This document shows, piece after piece, positions 1 to 10,064 of a stretch of DNA of 64,000 nt. The position numbers and the translations under genes were made by a program. The first letter of the stretch is position 1; every line of letters begins with the position of its first letter. The notes under the pieces are model-generated. The model worked only from the letters and a program-made list of their open reading frames with translations, was not told the origin of the DNA and did not search any database. Origin of the DNA: Phaeobacter sp. J2-8 (GTDB taxonomy: Bacteria; Pseudomonadota; Alphaproteobacteria; Rhodobacterales; Rhodobacteraceae); assembly GCF_022867865.1 (NCBI RefSeq), contig NZ_JALIEC010000008.1, positions 1 to 64,000 of the forward strand, given 5' to 3'.

Positions 1-2
1 TC

Positions 3-464
3 ACCCGGATTTCGGAAAAAGCGGTGTTGGATGCGATGTTTGTTCGAACCGCGCTGGAATTGGAATGTCTGCGCGCGGCGAGCGTGCGGCTGACACCAGA
101 GTATTCTGCCCGACTGCACGCCAATCTGGACCAGCAAACCGCGGAGCTGGACGGACCGGATCATGCGGAATTTCACGCTTTGGATGACGCATTCCATGCG
201 CTTCTCTGCGAGATTGCCGGCCAGCCCCAGGTTTGGCGGCTGATCCAGGAACAAAAGGCGCATATGGACCGGGTCCGCTATTTGACGTTGTCGCATATGC
301 GCAAGGCCGAGGTGCTGGCGGATCACATCGCAATTGTCGACGCGCTAGAGGCCGGGGACAGCGCAATGGTTGACGCCCGGTTGCGGATGCATCTGGGCGA
401 TATTCGCACGGCCTTGGTCGGAATTCGCAAAGATAATCCGGATTATTTCGAAATCGACGGTTAG
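3..464 (+). CDS. GntR-family regulator, C-terminal FCD domain, cut by window edge
   Basis: The frame is open from the left edge, so only the last 153 residues are visible. They are all-helical and match the FCD ligand-binding half of FadR-type GntR regulators: HAEFHALDDAFHALL, then a conserved DHIAIVDALEAGD stretch and a final helix with RMHLGDI. These give the D/H residues that usually hold a metal or carboxylate effector. The N-terminal winged helix lies outside the window, so its regulon is unknown. It converges on rhaK with a 52-base gap. It could serve rhamnose genes, but the rha cluster has its own DeoR regulator, so a target further upstream is more likely. Family call is firm; role is not. 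Confidence 0.75.
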   Translation, partial: TRISEKAVLDAMFVRTALELECLRAASVRLTPEYSARLHANLDQQTAELDGPDHAEFHALDDAFHALLCEIAGQPQVWRLIQEQKAHMDRVRYLTLSHMRKAEVLADHIAIVDALEAGDSAMVDARLRMHLGDIRTALVGIRKDNPDYFEIDG

Positions 465-516
465 GCGGCTTCTGCGCGGGCGGGGCGAATGGCCACACCG
501 GCGGGGGCGGACGGCC

Positions 517-1926
517 CTATGCTGTGCCGCTTCCCGCGCCTTTGTCTGCCATGCGATACCAATCCGCCGCATATTGCGCCAGATCTTCGGCCAGCGTGCG
601 GTCAAGCCGGGGTTCGAAATTCAGTGAGCCAGACACATCTGGGTTGGCGCTGATGGTGTCGGTCCGGGCCAAAAGCGCCGCGCCCTGGCTTGTGCCTGTT
701 GCGCTTTGCATCGCGGCGACATCGCAGCCGGCAATCTCTGCCAAACTTTGGCAATATAATCTGTTGCGCGCAAACGGGCCTTCTACAATCACCGGCCCGC
801 TGTGCCCGATGTTAGAGAGGCACCTGCCGGTGATCAAAGCCAGATAAAGCGCCACCGCCGCGCCGCGCCGCGCGCTGCCGATTGCCGGTTCCGGCCCGAT
901 CCAACGTGCGGTTTGGCCGCGAAATGGCCCCGTGTCCGGCACCACCGCGGGCAACAGATGGATGCCAAGCTGCACCACATCCGCCAGATCAGCCTCGGTT
1001 GGCGTGGCATAGGCCCCGTCGGTGGCCAGATCATGCTCGCGTCCGCCCATGAAGCGGGCCGACGGCACCGGCGCGCCCAGGGCGTTGACGTTGATCAACA
1101 CATCCTGCGTCGGGTCAAGCGGCACGGGTTGCGCACCAATGGCCATGGCAATGGTCCAGGTGCCGCTGGAAATCACTGAAAACGGCGCGGTGTTGCCCAG
1201 AATATGCGGCAAGAGCGACGCGTTGCTGTCATGCACGCCGCAATAGACCGGGGTCATTTGCGACAACCCGGTGCGGCGGGCCACATCGGGGCGCAGCGGC
1301 CCCAGAACATCGCCGGACTGGCGCGCCGGTGCGATCTTGTCTGCAATCCCCAACCGGTCAACCAGCGACGAAAACTGCCCTGAATGCGGGTTCCACAGAT
1401 CGGTGTGACATCCAAGGGATGTCACATCCGTTGCCACACATCCCGTCAACCGATGGCCCCAGAATTGCGGATAGGTCACAATGTCCTGTGTGCGCGCCCG
1501 CAGATCCGGGTCTTTGGTAAATTGCCAAAACAGCTGCGCCCCGACATTCAGACCAGCCGCCAATCGCGGCGCGCCGGTTTCGGAAAACTCCGGGCGTATG
1601 GCATCATAGGCCGCTGCCGTTTCGTCCGGGCCGTTGTATTCATAGTCCAGGATCGGCGCCGCCAGATTGCCATCCGCATCCAGCAGCGCAACACAGGCAC
1701 CATGCGTGGTGATGGAAATCGCATCCACACCATGATCGGCATGAAACGCCGTCAGCGCAGCAAGCAGAAATTCCCAATGCCCGTCGATGTCGAAATGTGG
1801 CCAGGGGGCGCCGGACAAAACCTGATTTGGCCGTGTGACCACAGCGATTTCGGTCAGGCCCTCAAGCGCGACCAGCGCCAATTTGGCATTGGTCTTGCCG
1901 ATATCAATTACCGCAACATGGGTCAT
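517..1926 (-). CDS. rhaK: L-rhamnulose kinase-type FGGY carbohydrate kinase
   Basis: 469 residues. It phosphorylates rhamnulose to rhamnulose-1-phosphate in the cytoplasm, feeding the RhaD aldolase. The FGGY/actin fold shows as [11 protein letters not shown] at residues 5-15 (phosphate 1 motif), [10 protein letters not shown] near 75, [12 protein letters not shown] in the middle and SSGTWT, the kinase phosphate 2 loop. The ATG at 1926 is chosen because it overlaps the rhaM stop as ATGA; the longer open frame upstream lies inside rhaM. It is the last gene of rhaRSTPQUK. In Rhizobium leguminosarum the equivalent kinase is also needed for activity of the rhamnose ABC transporter (family knowledge). 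Sequence alone would allow another ketose kinase; context fixes rhamnose. Confidence 0.88.
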   Translation of the reverse strand: MTHVAVIDIGKTNAKLALVALEGLTEIAVVTRPNQVLSGAPWPHFDIDGHWEFLLAALTAFHADHGVDAISITTHGACVALLDADGNLAAPILDYEYNGPDETAAAYDAIRPEFSETGAPRLAAGLNVGAQLFWQFTKDPDLRARTQDIVTYPQFWGHRLTGCVATDVTSLGCHTDLWNPHSGQFSSLVDRLGIADKIAPARQSGDVLGPLRPDVARRTGLSQMTPVYCGVHDSNASLLPHILGNTAPFSVISSGTWTIAMAIGAQPVPLDPTQDVLINVNALGAPVPSARFMGGREHDLATDGAYATPTEADLADVVQLGIHLLPAVVPDTGPFRGQTARWIGPEPAIGSARRGAAVALYLALITGRCLSNIGHSGPVIVEGPFARNRLYCQSLAEIAGCDVAAMQSATGTSQGAALLARTDTISANPDVSGSLNFEPRLDRTLAEDLAQYAADWYRMADKGAGSGTA

Positions 1927-2237
1927 GGCATGTGAAACACTGGCACCAGATCGGCCACCAACGGCGCGTTGTCCGGGCCGGTTTCCATGATGTCGGCCAT
2001 ATGGGTCCACCATTTCTGCATGATGTCGGTCGTGGGCAATGCATCCATTCCGTGATCGTCCTTGCGCCACAACACACCAAAAAGAATATCGGTCTCTGGA
2101 TCGAGATGGATTGAATAATCCGACACCCCCGCCGCGCGCAGCAAAGTCACCAGCTCTGGCCAGATCTCGTCATGGCGTTTGCGGTATTCCGCTGCGCAGC
2201 CCGGGTTCAGCCGCATCTTGAAAGCATATTTCTCCAT
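1923..2237 (-). CDS. rhaM: L-rhamnose mutarotase (RhaM/RhaU)
   Basis: 104 residues, the normal length for this ferredoxin-like family. It interconverts the anomers of L-rhamnose in the cytoplasm. Family marks are [29 protein letters not shown] at the N-terminus (its conserved His lies in RHDEIWP), YSIHLD, LFGVLWR and the C-terminal [10 protein letters not shown] tract. The start at 2237 overlaps the rhaQ stop as ATGA, and the stop overlaps the rhaK start the same way, so it is translationally coupled on both sides. An open frame extending to 2462 runs inside rhaQ and is not the real start. In rhizobia this gene is called rhaU and occupies the same position. Confidence 0.93.
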   Translation of the reverse strand: MEKYAFKMRLNPGCAAEYRKRHDEIWPELVTLLRAAGVSDYSIHLDPETDILFGVLWRKDDHGMDALPTTDIMQKWWTHMADIMETGPDNAPLVADLVPVFHMP

Positions 2238-3223
2238 CAGCGCGCCCGCCACATCGCCCAGAGCCGGGGCAGGGCAATCACCCCGATCAACAGAGCACCA
2301 ATCACGATCGACATCACAATGCCCGGCACGTTCAACAGACCCAGACCAAAGGTCACCAGCCCCATGACAAAGGCGGCAATCACCACACCGGGAATGGTGC
2401 CGGATCCGCCAAGGATATTGATCCCGCCCAGCACAACCATGGTCACGACCTCCAATTCCCAACCGAACCCGATAGAGGGCCGGGTGGAGCCAAGCCGCGA
2501 TGTCAGGCAGATCGCCGCAATCCCGGCCATCAAACCGGTCAGCATGAACAGAATGAACTTGATCCGTGCCACGCGGATCCCGGAAAACAATGCCCCGGTC
2601 GGGTTGTTGCCAATGGCATAGATGGCGCGGCCGAAATTGGTCTTGTGCAAGACAACCGCATAGATGACCGCCAACAGCGCGAACAGGACCAGCTCGAACG
2701 AAATGACCCAGAACACGTAGCCCTGGCCAAAATATGCGAAATCGATCGGATAGTTGTTATAGACCTGATCACCCAGCACAATGTAGCTGATGCCGCGAAA
2801 CAGGCTCATCGTGCCGATGGTGACAACGATGGATGGCAAGCCCAGGCGCGTCACCAGAACGCCGTTGAACGCCCCGCACAGCACACCGGTGGCAAGCCCG
2901 ACAAGGATCAGACCCGGCGTTCCGGCACCTGCTTCGGCGGCGGCGCCCATCGCGGTCGACGCCAGCGCAATGATCGACGCGACAGACAGATCAATTTCAC
3001 CCGAAATGATCAACAGCGCCATGGCAAAGGCGATCATCGCCTTTTCGGTGAAGTTGAACGTCGCGTCCGAGAGGTTCCAGGCGTTGAGGAAATACGGCGA
3101 GGCAAAGCTGTTGGCGATGAATATCGCCACGGCCACCGCCAGCAACAGGGTTTCCCAGCTTTTCAACCGCCGCTCCAGCGGTGATTTCAGCCGGTCGGGA
3201 ATATGGCGTTCCATCGTGCTCAT
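2237..3223 (-). CDS. rhaQ: L-rhamnose ABC transporter permease RhaQ
   Basis: 328 residues of the RbsC/AraH-type BPD_transp_2 family, with about 8-10 hydrophobic segments. It forms half of the inner-membrane channel together with RhaP. Visible signatures are the [15 protein letters not shown] loop near residue 75, the [24 protein letters not shown] stretch typical of sugar permeases of this family, and the late [21 protein letters not shown] segment that docks on the ATPase. It overlaps rhaP upstream (ATGA at 3220-3223) and rhaM downstream. Substrate is assigned from the operon, not from the permease sequence. Confidence 0.9.
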   Translation of the reverse strand: MSTMERHIPDRLKSPLERRLKSWETLLLAVAVAIFIANSFASPYFLNAWNLSDATFNFTEKAMIAFAMALLIISGEIDLSVASIIALASTAMGAAAEAGAGTPGLILVGLATGVLCGAFNGVLVTRLGLPSIVVTIGTMSLFRGISYIVLGDQVYNNYPIDFAYFGQGYVFWVISFELVLFALLAVIYAVVLHKTNFGRAIYAIGNNPTGALFSGIRVARIKFILFMLTGLMAGIAAICLTSRLGSTRPSIGFGWELEVVTMVVLGGINILGGSGTIPGVVIAAFVMGLVTFGLGLLNVPGIVMSIVIGALLIGVIALPRLWAMWRAR

Positions 3224-4203
3224 GTCGCATGCTCCGCTGATTTCAGGATAATCCGGCCCTTTTCGCGATTGGCGCGTGCGTTCAGGGCGACCGCAATGAT
3301 GATGGCGCTGCCGGAAATTGCCAGCTGCCAGAAGGGCGAGATATTGACCACCGGCAGCGCGTTCTTGATCACGCCAAGGAACAAGGCCCCCAGCACCGCG
3401 CCGCCCACCGATCCAATGCCGCCGGCAATCGAAATGCCGCCGATCACACAGGCCGCAACCACATCCAATTCAAACCCGCCGGCAATATCGACATAGGCCA
3501 CCGCATAGCGCGACACCCAAAGATATCCGGTCAATCCCGCCAGCGCCCCCGACAGGGTAAAGGCCCAGAATTGCGTGCGCCCGACATTGATCCCGGTATA
3601 GGTCGCAGCATGGGGATTGCCGCCCACCGCATAGGCCGCCCGGCCCAGCGTCGTGCGCGACATCACCACGGTGAACACAATCACCGCAAGGATCGCACAC
3701 CAGCTCAGCATCGGCAGGCCAAGGATTTCAGCGCGCGGAAAGGCCTTGAACGCGGCGCTCATCTCGTGGCTGTTGACCCATTTGCCGTCGGAAATCAAAA
3801 AGATGATCCCGCGAAAGATGGTCATCGTGCCCAATGTCACCACAATCGGCGGGATATCCAGTTTCCACACCAAAACCCCGTTCACCATACCCAGGGCGGT
3901 TCCCAGCGTGATGGCAATCACCACGATCAACACAACCGGCAGCCCCGGCGCGGCGACATTGATCATCGCCACCACCATGCCGGTCAGCGCCAGATTGGCC
4001 GCAACGGACAGGTCGATGCATTTGGTCAGAATCACGATCATCTGGCCAATCGCCAAAAGGATCAGTGGCGATGTATCGTTGAACACCGAGGCCAGATTGG
4101 CAGGGGCGACAAAGCCGGGAAACCGCAGTGCGATCAATCCCAGAAGTACCGCAATCGCCCCCAGCAACAGCGCTTCGCGCGAGGTCAGTAATCGTTGCAA
4201 CAT
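3220..4203 (-). CDS. rhaP: L-rhamnose ABC transporter permease RhaP
   Basis: 327 residues, paralogous to RhaQ. It has the same landmarks: CIDLSVAANLALTGM near residue 62, IPPIVVTLGTMTIFRGIIFLISDG, and ELDVVAACVIGGISIAGGIGSVGG near the C-terminus. It pairs with RhaQ to make a heterodimeric pore. It starts nine bases after the rhaT stop and ends in a four-base overlap with rhaQ, so the three are one translational block. Nothing looks broken. Confidence 0.9.
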   Translation of the reverse strand: MLQRLLTSREALLLGAIAVLLGLIALRFPGFVAPANLASVFNDTSPLILLAIGQMIVILTKCIDLSVAANLALTGMVVAMINVAAPGLPVVLIVVIAITLGTALGMVNGVLVWKLDIPPIVVTLGTMTIFRGIIFLISDGKWVNSHEMSAAFKAFPRAEILGLPMLSWCAILAVIVFTVVMSRTTLGRAAYAVGGNPHAATYTGINVGRTQFWAFTLSGALAGLTGYLWVSRYAVAYVDIAGGFELDVVAACVIGGISIAGGIGSVGGAVLGALFLGVIKNALPVVNISPFWQLAISGSAIIIAVALNARANREKGRIILKSAEHAT

Positions 4204-4212
4204 GGCTCTACC

Positions 4213-5745
4213 TCATATTCCCGCCGCATGGCGGACAAGCGTTTCCGGGCTCAGGTCTTCGCGGTTCAGTTCCGCCGCCATGCGGCCTTCGCGCATGACG
4301 ATCACCCGGTCCGACATCCCCAGGATCTCTGGAATTTCCGAGCTGACCATAATGACGGCCAGCCCCTCGGCCGCCAATTCCGCCATGAATTCATGCACGG
4401 CGGCCTTCGATCCGATATCAATGCCCTTGGTGGGTTCATCCAGAATGATCACCTTGGGCTTGGTGGCCAACCACTTGGCAATCACCACCTTTTGCTGATT
4501 GCCCCCCGACAGGTTGCCAACATTGGTGTCCAGTGACGCCGCCCGCAGATCCAGCCGCCGGGTATATTCCCGCGCCAGGGCAAATTCTTCCGCCAATTGC
4601 AGGAACCCGTTCCGCGACGTGCGCCCAAGCGAGGGCAATGTGACATTCTGAAAGATCGGCAGGGCGGTAATCGCCCCCTGTTTGCCGCGATCTTCCGGCA
4701 CATAGACAATGCCATTGGCAACCGCATCCGCAGGCGAGCGGATCTCAACCGCGGTGCCGTCAATCTTGACCTGTCCGGCAGACGGTTTGGTGATGCCAAA
4801 CAACGCCTGCATGAACTCTGATCGACCCGCGCCGACCAACCCGTAAAACCCAAGGATTTCCCCCTGTTTCAGGGTAAAGCCAATATCGGCAAATTCGGTT
4901 GGGTGGCTCATGCCCGCGACATCCAGCACCTCGCGGCCCATCTCATTGTCCCGCGTCGGGAAAATCTGTGCCACATCACGCCCGACCATCATCTTGACCA
5001 GATCGGCTTCGCTGACATCGGCAATCTTGCCATCGCTGATGAACTGGCCATCGCGAAACACCGTGTAGCGGTCGGCAATCCGAAAGATTTCGTCGAACTT
5101 GTGGCTGATGAACAGGATCGCCTTGCCCTGCGCCTTCAGCTTGTCGACCAGCTCATACAGCTCTTGGATCTCTTTGTGCGACAGGGCGGCAGTGGGTTCA
5201 TCCATGATGACCACACGCGCATCAATCGACAGCGCACGGGCAATGGCCACCAGATGTTTGTTGGCAATGCCCAGATCGCGCAGCTTGTGACGGGGGTCAA
5301 TCTCGGCGCCGATCCCGCTCAGGATCTCCGCCGCGCGCCTTTCGATCGTCTGCCAGTCAATCAATCCGAACGCGCCACGCGGCGCATGCCCAAGAAAGAT
5401 GTTCTCGGCGACCGACAATTCATCAAACAGCACGGTTTCCTGATGGATGGCGGTGATCCCGGCCCGTGCCGCATCTTGGGGCGTGGCAAAGCGGGTCGCC
5501 ACACCATCGACCAGGATGTCGCCGCCGTCGGGCTGATAGATCCCGGTCAGGGTCTTGACCACGGTGGATTTGCCCGCGCCATTTTCCCCGATAAGGGCGG
5601 TGACCTCACCGGGATAAAGCGCCAGTGACACACCATCCAGGGCCTTGACCCCGGGAAAGGTCTTTGTGATCCGATCAAGTGCAAGAACGGGATTATCTGT
5701 GCCACCTGCCAGGGCAGGTGACCGCGCCACTGCGTTGCTGGACAT
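4213..5745 (-). CDS. rhaT: L-rhamnose ABC transporter ATPase RhaT (double domain)
   Basis: 510 residues with two fused nucleotide-binding domains, as in RbsA/AraG. Domain 1 has Walker A GENGAGKST at residues 53-61 and Walker B VVIMDEPTAAL. Domain 2 has a degenerate first loop (GLVGAGRSEF) but an intact signature NLSGGNQQK and Walker B VIILDEPTKGID; this asymmetry is usual for the family. It energises import of rhamnose through RhaPQ. The symbol follows rhizobial use; in E. coli rhaT names an unrelated symporter. It is separated from rhaS by 117 bases containing two strong hairpins, which probably lower its expression relative to the binding protein. Confidence 0.92.
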   Translation of the reverse strand: MSSNAVARSPALAGGTDNPVLALDRITKTFPGVKALDGVSLALYPGEVTALIGENGAGKSTVVKTLTGIYQPDGGDILVDGVATRFATPQDAARAGITAIHQETVLFDELSVAENIFLGHAPRGAFGLIDWQTIERRAAEILSGIGAEIDPRHKLRDLGIANKHLVAIARALSIDARVVIMDEPTAALSHKEIQELYELVDKLKAQGKAILFISHKFDEIFRIADRYTVFRDGQFISDGKIADVSEADLVKMMVGRDVAQIFPTRDNEMGREVLDVAGMSHPTEFADIGFTLKQGEILGFYGLVGAGRSEFMQALFGITKPSAGQVKIDGTAVEIRSPADAVANGIVYVPEDRGKQGAITALPIFQNVTLPSLGRTSRNGFLQLAEEFALAREYTRRLDLRAASLDTNVGNLSGGNQQKVVIAKWLATKPKVIILDEPTKGIDIGSKAAVHEFMAELAAEGLAVIMVSSEIPEILGMSDRVIVMREGRMAAELNREDLSPETLVRHAAGI

Positions 5746-5784
5746 ACCTGTCTCTTCTTCTGTTTGGAAATATCCTGGGGTGTC

Positions 5785-5834
5785 TGAGGGGCTAGCCCCT
5801 CAGCTCTTTCTGCGCCGGGGGCATCGCCCCCGGC
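5785..5834 (-). other. Tandem intercistronic hairpins between rhaS and rhaT
   Basis: Two perfect stem-loops lie in the 117-base gap. The first is the palindrome TGAGGGGCTAGCCCCTCA at 5785-5802. The second has nine-base GC-only arms at 5814-5822 and 5826-5834 with a three-base loop. No U-run follows, so they are unlikely to be full terminators. In binding-protein operons such elements often protect the upstream mRNA from 3' exonucleases, or cause partial termination. That fits high RhaS and lower RhaTPQ, which is inference. Confidence 0.7.
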
Positions 5835-5862
5835 CTGTCGACGCGCGCAAGCGCGGCGAAAC

Positions 5863-6862
5863 TCAGAAGATCGACTTGAAGTCGTCGATGTTCGAGCTGT
5901 CGTAGACAAAGGGGTCGGCCATCGCGGCGGAATTTGTCTCGTCCAAGGTGATGGTGCCCATGCGGCCAATCTCGATTTCCGCACCCGGTTCCGCTGTGGC
6001 GCCGGACGCCAGGGCATGTGCGATCATTGCCGCCGAATAACCCAGATCAATCGGGTTCCAGATGGCAAAGCTCTTGGATGCGCCGCTCTCGATGGCGCCT
6101 GCCATTTCCGACGGCAGGCCCAGACCGGTCACATTGACCTGACCGATTTTGCCCGCGTCTTCAACCGCTTGTGCTGCGGCCACGATCCCGACCGACGTCG
6201 GTGCAATGATCGCATCCAGATCGGGATAGGATTGCATAAGGCCCTGAGCCTCGCGATAGGATTTGTCCGCAAGATCATCGCCATAGACCGTGGCAACAAC
6301 CTCGATACCGGGGTAGTCGCCCATCACCTTGTTCATTTCTTCGATCCAGATGTTCTGAATTCGTCGATGTGGTGGTCGCCGACAGCAGCGCAACTTCACC
6401 ACCCTCGGGCAGGTGATCCGCCGCCAGTTTGATGATCATATTGCCGATCAGCGGGTTGGACGAGGGGTTCAGGTGAACCTGGCGGCCTGCTTCGGCGACG
6501 CCGGAGTCCCACGAGATCACTGTGATGCCGCGCTGCATCGCCTTCTTCAGCGTTGGCACCAGCGCGTCGGTGTCATTGGCTGAAACGGCAATCGCATCAA
6601 CACCTTGCGCGATCAACGAGTTGATGACCTCAATCTGGCCTTCGGCGGTGGTGTCTGTCGGGCCGGTATAGATGATTTCGACATTGCCCAGCTCGCCTGC
6701 GGCCTCTTCCGCACCTTTTGCTGCAGCTTCAAAGAAGCCGATACCAAGCGCCTTGACCACCAGCGCGATGCGCATGTTGTCCTGCGCCATGGCCGATGTG
6801 CCCATAAGCGATGCACCAAGGCTGAGGCCGACGGCCAGTTTGGTAAAGTTACGACGTTTCAT
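5863..6862 (-). pseudogene. rhaS: L-rhamnose-binding protein RhaS, split by a one-base insertion
   Basis: The locus encodes a Peripla_BP_4 (RbsB-type) lipid-free periplasmic binding protein in two frames. The first part, from ATG 6862 behind a GGGAGGA site, has a signal peptide (MKRRNFTKLAVGLSLGAS, ending AMA) and reads to LLSATTTSTN. The second part continues with QNIWIEEMNKVMGDYPGIEVV and runs to 5863. Removing one base at 6358-6361 joins them into 332 residues, the usual family length. It binds rhamnose for RhaTPQ and follows rhaR by 38 bases. As written only 195 residues would be made and transport would fail. The rest of the operon is intact, so a sequencing error is plausible. Confidence 0.85.
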
Positions 6863-6900
6863 GATGGTTTCCTCCCAAAGAACATGAAGTATGAGGCGGT

Positions 6901-7707
6901 TTACGAGGCCGCTTCGTCCTCGTCCTGCGCCGCGCCCGATTGCGCGACGATCAGTTTGATGTCGGCGGCCTCCAGCATGGCGGCGGCCTTGTCGGTGATG
7001 CCCTCATCGGTGATCACCGTGTCGATCCGGGCCAGCGGGCAAAGCACCAGGCTGGAACGGTTCGCGAATTTCGTGCTGTCGACCAAAACCACCAGCTCAT
7101 CGGCCTGACCGATCAGCTTTTGCTCGGCCTGAATTAGCAGCGGGTCGGCCTCCATCAGCCCGATGGGCCCAAGGCCCTGCGCCCCCATGAACATCCGCTT
7201 GGCATAGAAATTGCGGGTCACGTCATTGTCGAAGGGCGACAGAATGATGTTCTGTTCGCGGTAAATCGCACCGCCCGACAGCATGATGGTGTTTTTGGAA
7301 TGCTTGAGCAGATGCTCGGCAATCGGAAAGCTGTTGGTGAAAATCTGGCAGCGCCGCGAGGCCAGCGGATGCACCATCTGGAACGTCGTTGTGCCACCGT
7401 TGATGATGATCAACTCGCCGTCCTGGCACAGGTCTACCGCCGCACGGGCAATCGCCTGTTTCTGCTTGCTTTGCATCGTCTGATTGACGGAAAACGGCCG
7501 CCCGGCGAGGCCGACGAATTGTGGCGGGCTGATCGCCTCGGCACCACCGCGCACACGGCGCAGCTTCTTCTGCATATGCAGGGCGGCGATGTCGCGGCGG
7601 ATCGTGGCCTCGGAGGCCTCGGTCAGGTTGCACAGGTCCACCACCGTCACCATCGGCCGGTCTTGTACTGCGGATAGAATGATCCTGTGGCGTTCCGTTT
7701 CGTGCAT
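6901..7707 (-). CDS. rhaR: DeoR-family rhamnose regulator RhaR
   Basis: 268 residues. It has an N-terminal DeoR winged helix (residues about 3-58; VTVVDLCNLTEASEATIRRDIAALHMQKKLRRVRGGA) and a C-terminal sugar-phosphate sensor domain with GGTTTFQMV and the D-S-T-K-F motif (VDSTKFANRSS). The ATG at 7707 is preferred to the longer frame because it has a good GGGAGGA site and starts directly at the helix-turn-helix. As first gene of the rhaRSTPQUK transcript it is likely autoregulated through the repeated heptamers at 7756-7822. A rhamnose phosphate intermediate is the probable inducer, by analogy with the family. Confidence 0.92.
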   Translation of the reverse strand: MHETERHRIILSAVQDRPMVTVVDLCNLTEASEATIRRDIAALHMQKKLRRVRGGAEAISPPQFVGLAGRPFSVNQTMQSKQKQAIARAAVDLCQDGELIIINGGTTTFQMVHPLASRRCQIFTNSFPIAEHLLKHSKNTIMLSGGAIYREQNIILSPFDNDVTRNFYAKRMFMGAQGLGPIGLMEADPLLIQAEQKLIGQADELVVLVDSTKFANRSSLVLCPLARIDTVITDEGITDKAAAMLEAADIKLIVAQSGAAQDEDEAAS

Positions 7708-7752
7708 GTCGTCCTCCCTTGGTTTCACAACATTGTTCAAAATCGCCAGCTG

Positions 7753-7825
7753 TGTCAATCATAAATCGTCAAAAGCAATCATGCTGCACTGCACTATGAT
7801 TGAATATGATCGTTTATGATTGACA
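7753..7825. promoter_or_regulatory. Divergent rha operator/promoter with four ATGATTG heptamers
   Basis: CAATCAT occurs at 7756-7762 and 7776-7782, and its inverse ATGATTG at 7796-7802 and 7816-7822. Members of each pair start exactly 20 bases apart, so they lie on one helix face. Each outer heptamer overlaps a consensus -35 box: TTGACA at 7820-7825 for rhaD, and TGTCAA at 7753-7758 (TTGACA on the minus strand) for rhaR. Bound repressor would block both promoters. RhaR is the obvious ligand; binding itself is inferred. Confidence 0.8.
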
Positions 7826-7897
7826 ATTGCGCGCACCAAGGGCAGTGTCCAGCGCAAGTCAACATGCAGGACGCACCGCGTCATATGGGAGGACACC

Positions 7898-9999
7898 ATG
7901 CTGAAAACCGTTGAAACTCAGTTGCTTGAAAACCGCTGGAGCGAGGCCGAAGCCGCAGGCATGAGCGAGTTGGAGCTGCTGCTCTATCGCTCGAACATTC
8001 TGGGCGCTGACAAACGCGTGACCAATTATGGCGGCGGCAATACCTCGGCCAAGGTGATGGAGGTTGATCCGCTCACCGGTAAAGAGGTCGAGGTGCTTTG
8101 GGTCAAAGGTTCGGGCGGCGATATCGGCTCGATCAAGATGGATGGTTTCGCGACGCTGTATATGGAGAAGCTCGAAGCGCTGAAGGGGCTGTACCGTGGT
8201 GTGGACTTTGAGGATGAAATGGTCGGCTATCTGCCGCATTGCACCTACAAGCTGAACCCGCGCGCGGCCTCGATCGACACGCCGTTGCATGCCTATGTGC
8301 CGCGCAAACATGTCGACCACGTGCATGCCGACGCGATTATCGCCATCGCGGCGTCGAAAAATTCCAAGGAACTGACGCAAGAGATCTTCGGTGACAGCAT
8401 CGGTTGGTTGCCGTGGAAAAAGCCAGGCTATGAACTGGGTTTGTGGCTGGGCAAATTCTGCGAGGACAACCCCGAGGCCGATGGCGTCGTGCTGGAAAGC
8501 CACGGGTTGTTCACCTGGGGCGACACCGCGAAATCCTGCTATGACAAGACAATCGAGGTGATCAATACCGCCACCAAATGGCTGGGCGAAAAGACCGACG
8601 GTGTCGCGGCCTTTGGCGGTGCGCAACATCAGAGCCTGTCCGAGGGTGAGCGCCGTGCCGTGGCCGCCCGGTTGATGCCCGCCATTCGCGGATTTGTTTC
8701 CGGCAACCAACATATGGTCGGCCATTTCAACGACAGCGACGCGGTGCTGGAATTCGTCAACGCCAAAGGGATGGCGCCGCTGGCCGCACTTGGCACATCC
8801 TGCCCCGACCACTTCCTGCGCACCAAGATTCGCCCGCTGGTGGTGAATTTCGACCCGGCAAAAGGCAATATTGATGAGGTGATGGCCGGTCTGCCCGACC
8901 AGATCGCCGCCTATCGCGACGATTACAAAGCCTATTATGATCGCTGCAAAAAAGACGACAGCCCCGCCCTGCGTGACCCCAATGCGGTGGTCTATCTGGT
9001 GCCAGGCGTCGGCATGATCACCTTCGCCAAGGACAAGGCGACGGCGCGGATCTCGGGCGAGTTTTATGTCAACGCGATCAACGTGATGCGCGGCGCGTCT
9101 TCGGTCAGCGAATATGTCGGCCTGCCAGAGCAAGAGGCGTTTGACATCGAATACTGGCTTCTGGAAGAGGCCAAGCTGCAACGTATGCCGAAACCGAAAT
9201 CTCTGGCTGGTCGGGTGGCGCTTGTTACCGGCGGCGCTGGCGGGATTGGCGCGGCCACGGCGGAACGGTACCTGCGCGAAGGCGCCTGTGTCATGCTGGC
9301 CGACATCAATGACGATGCGCTGGCCGCCACCGAAAAGAACCTGACCGGGCGCTTTGGGGCGGATGTGGTGCGCACCGTCAATATGAATGTGACCGACGAA
9401 ACCGCAGTGGCACAGGCCTATGCCGAGGTGTCGGTGGAATTCGGCGGCGTTGATATCCTTGTGTCCAATGCCGGCATCGCCTCTTCCGCGCCGGTGGAAG
9501 ACACCACATTGGCGCTGTGGAACAAGAACATGGAAATCCTGTCCACCGGTTATTTCCTGGTCTCGCGCGAGGCGTTCAAGCTGATGCGGGTGCAGGACAT
9601 GGGGGGCGCGATTGTGTTCGTGGCGTCGAAAAACGGTCTGGCGGCATCGCCCAACGCCAGCGCCTATTGCACGGCGAAGGCATCGGAAATCCATCTGGCG
9701 CGTTGTTTGGCGCTGGAAGGGGCCGAGGCCGGTATCCGGGTCAATGTGGTCAATCCTGATGCGGTGTTGCGCGGATCGAAGATCTGGGAAGGTGAATGGC
9801 TGGAACAACGGCAGGCACCTATGGCACCGACAAGGAAGGGCTGGAGGAAATGTATCGCAATCGGTCGATGCTGAAACGCTCTGTCCTGCCGGAAGATATT
9901 GCCGAAGCGGCCTATTTCCTGGCGTCGGATCTGTCGGCGAAATCGACCGGCAATATCCTCAACGTCGATGCCGGCAATGTGCAGGCCTTCACGCGTTAA
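7898..9999 (+). pseudogene. rhaD: Bifunctional rhamnulose-1-phosphate aldolase/lactaldehyde dehydrogenase RhaD, one-base deletion
   Basis: The locus has an N-terminal class II aldolase/adducin domain (residues about 20-400; NYGGGNTSAK, HVHADAIIAIAASK, LESHGLFTWG) and a C-terminal short-chain dehydrogenase domain (GRVALVTGGAGGIGAATAERYL, LVSNAGIA, SAYCTAKASE). It splits rhamnulose-1-phosphate to DHAP and lactaldehyde and oxidises the lactaldehyde. ATG 7898 follows a GGGAGGA site. In the given sequence the frame is lost near 9810 and ends at 9874, while the true C-terminus (DKEGLEEMYRNRSMLKRSVLPEDIAEAAYF) continues in the next frame to 9999. Adding one G to GG at 9810-9811 gives 700 residues, the family length. 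The lost part is the last 60 residues of the dehydrogenase domain. Confidence 0.87.
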
Positions 10000-10020
10000 G
10001 ACGACACTTTCGAAAAGTTA

Positions 10021-10045
10021 TGGCCCGGTCACAGATACCGGGCCA
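10021..10045 (+). other. Intercistronic hairpin between rhaD and rhaI
   Basis: Perfect nine-base arms TGGCCCGGT (10021-10029) and ACCGGGCCA (10037-10045) enclose a seven-base loop in the 65-base gap. No U-run follows, and rhaI's own ribosome site (GGGAGGA) comes about 10 bases later. A role in mRNA processing or stability is more likely than termination. Confidence 0.6.
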
Positions 10046-10064
10046 CACGCCAAGGGAGGACACC

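Noticed and set aside
517-2070. Longer version of rhaK starting at 2070
   Set aside because: The extra 48 residues are rhaM sequence in another phase; the ATGA overlap at 1923-1926 fixes the start.
7859-9808. A 649-codon open frame on the minus strand
   Set aside because: Mirror of rhaD; the plus strand carries a recognised enzyme with conserved motifs.
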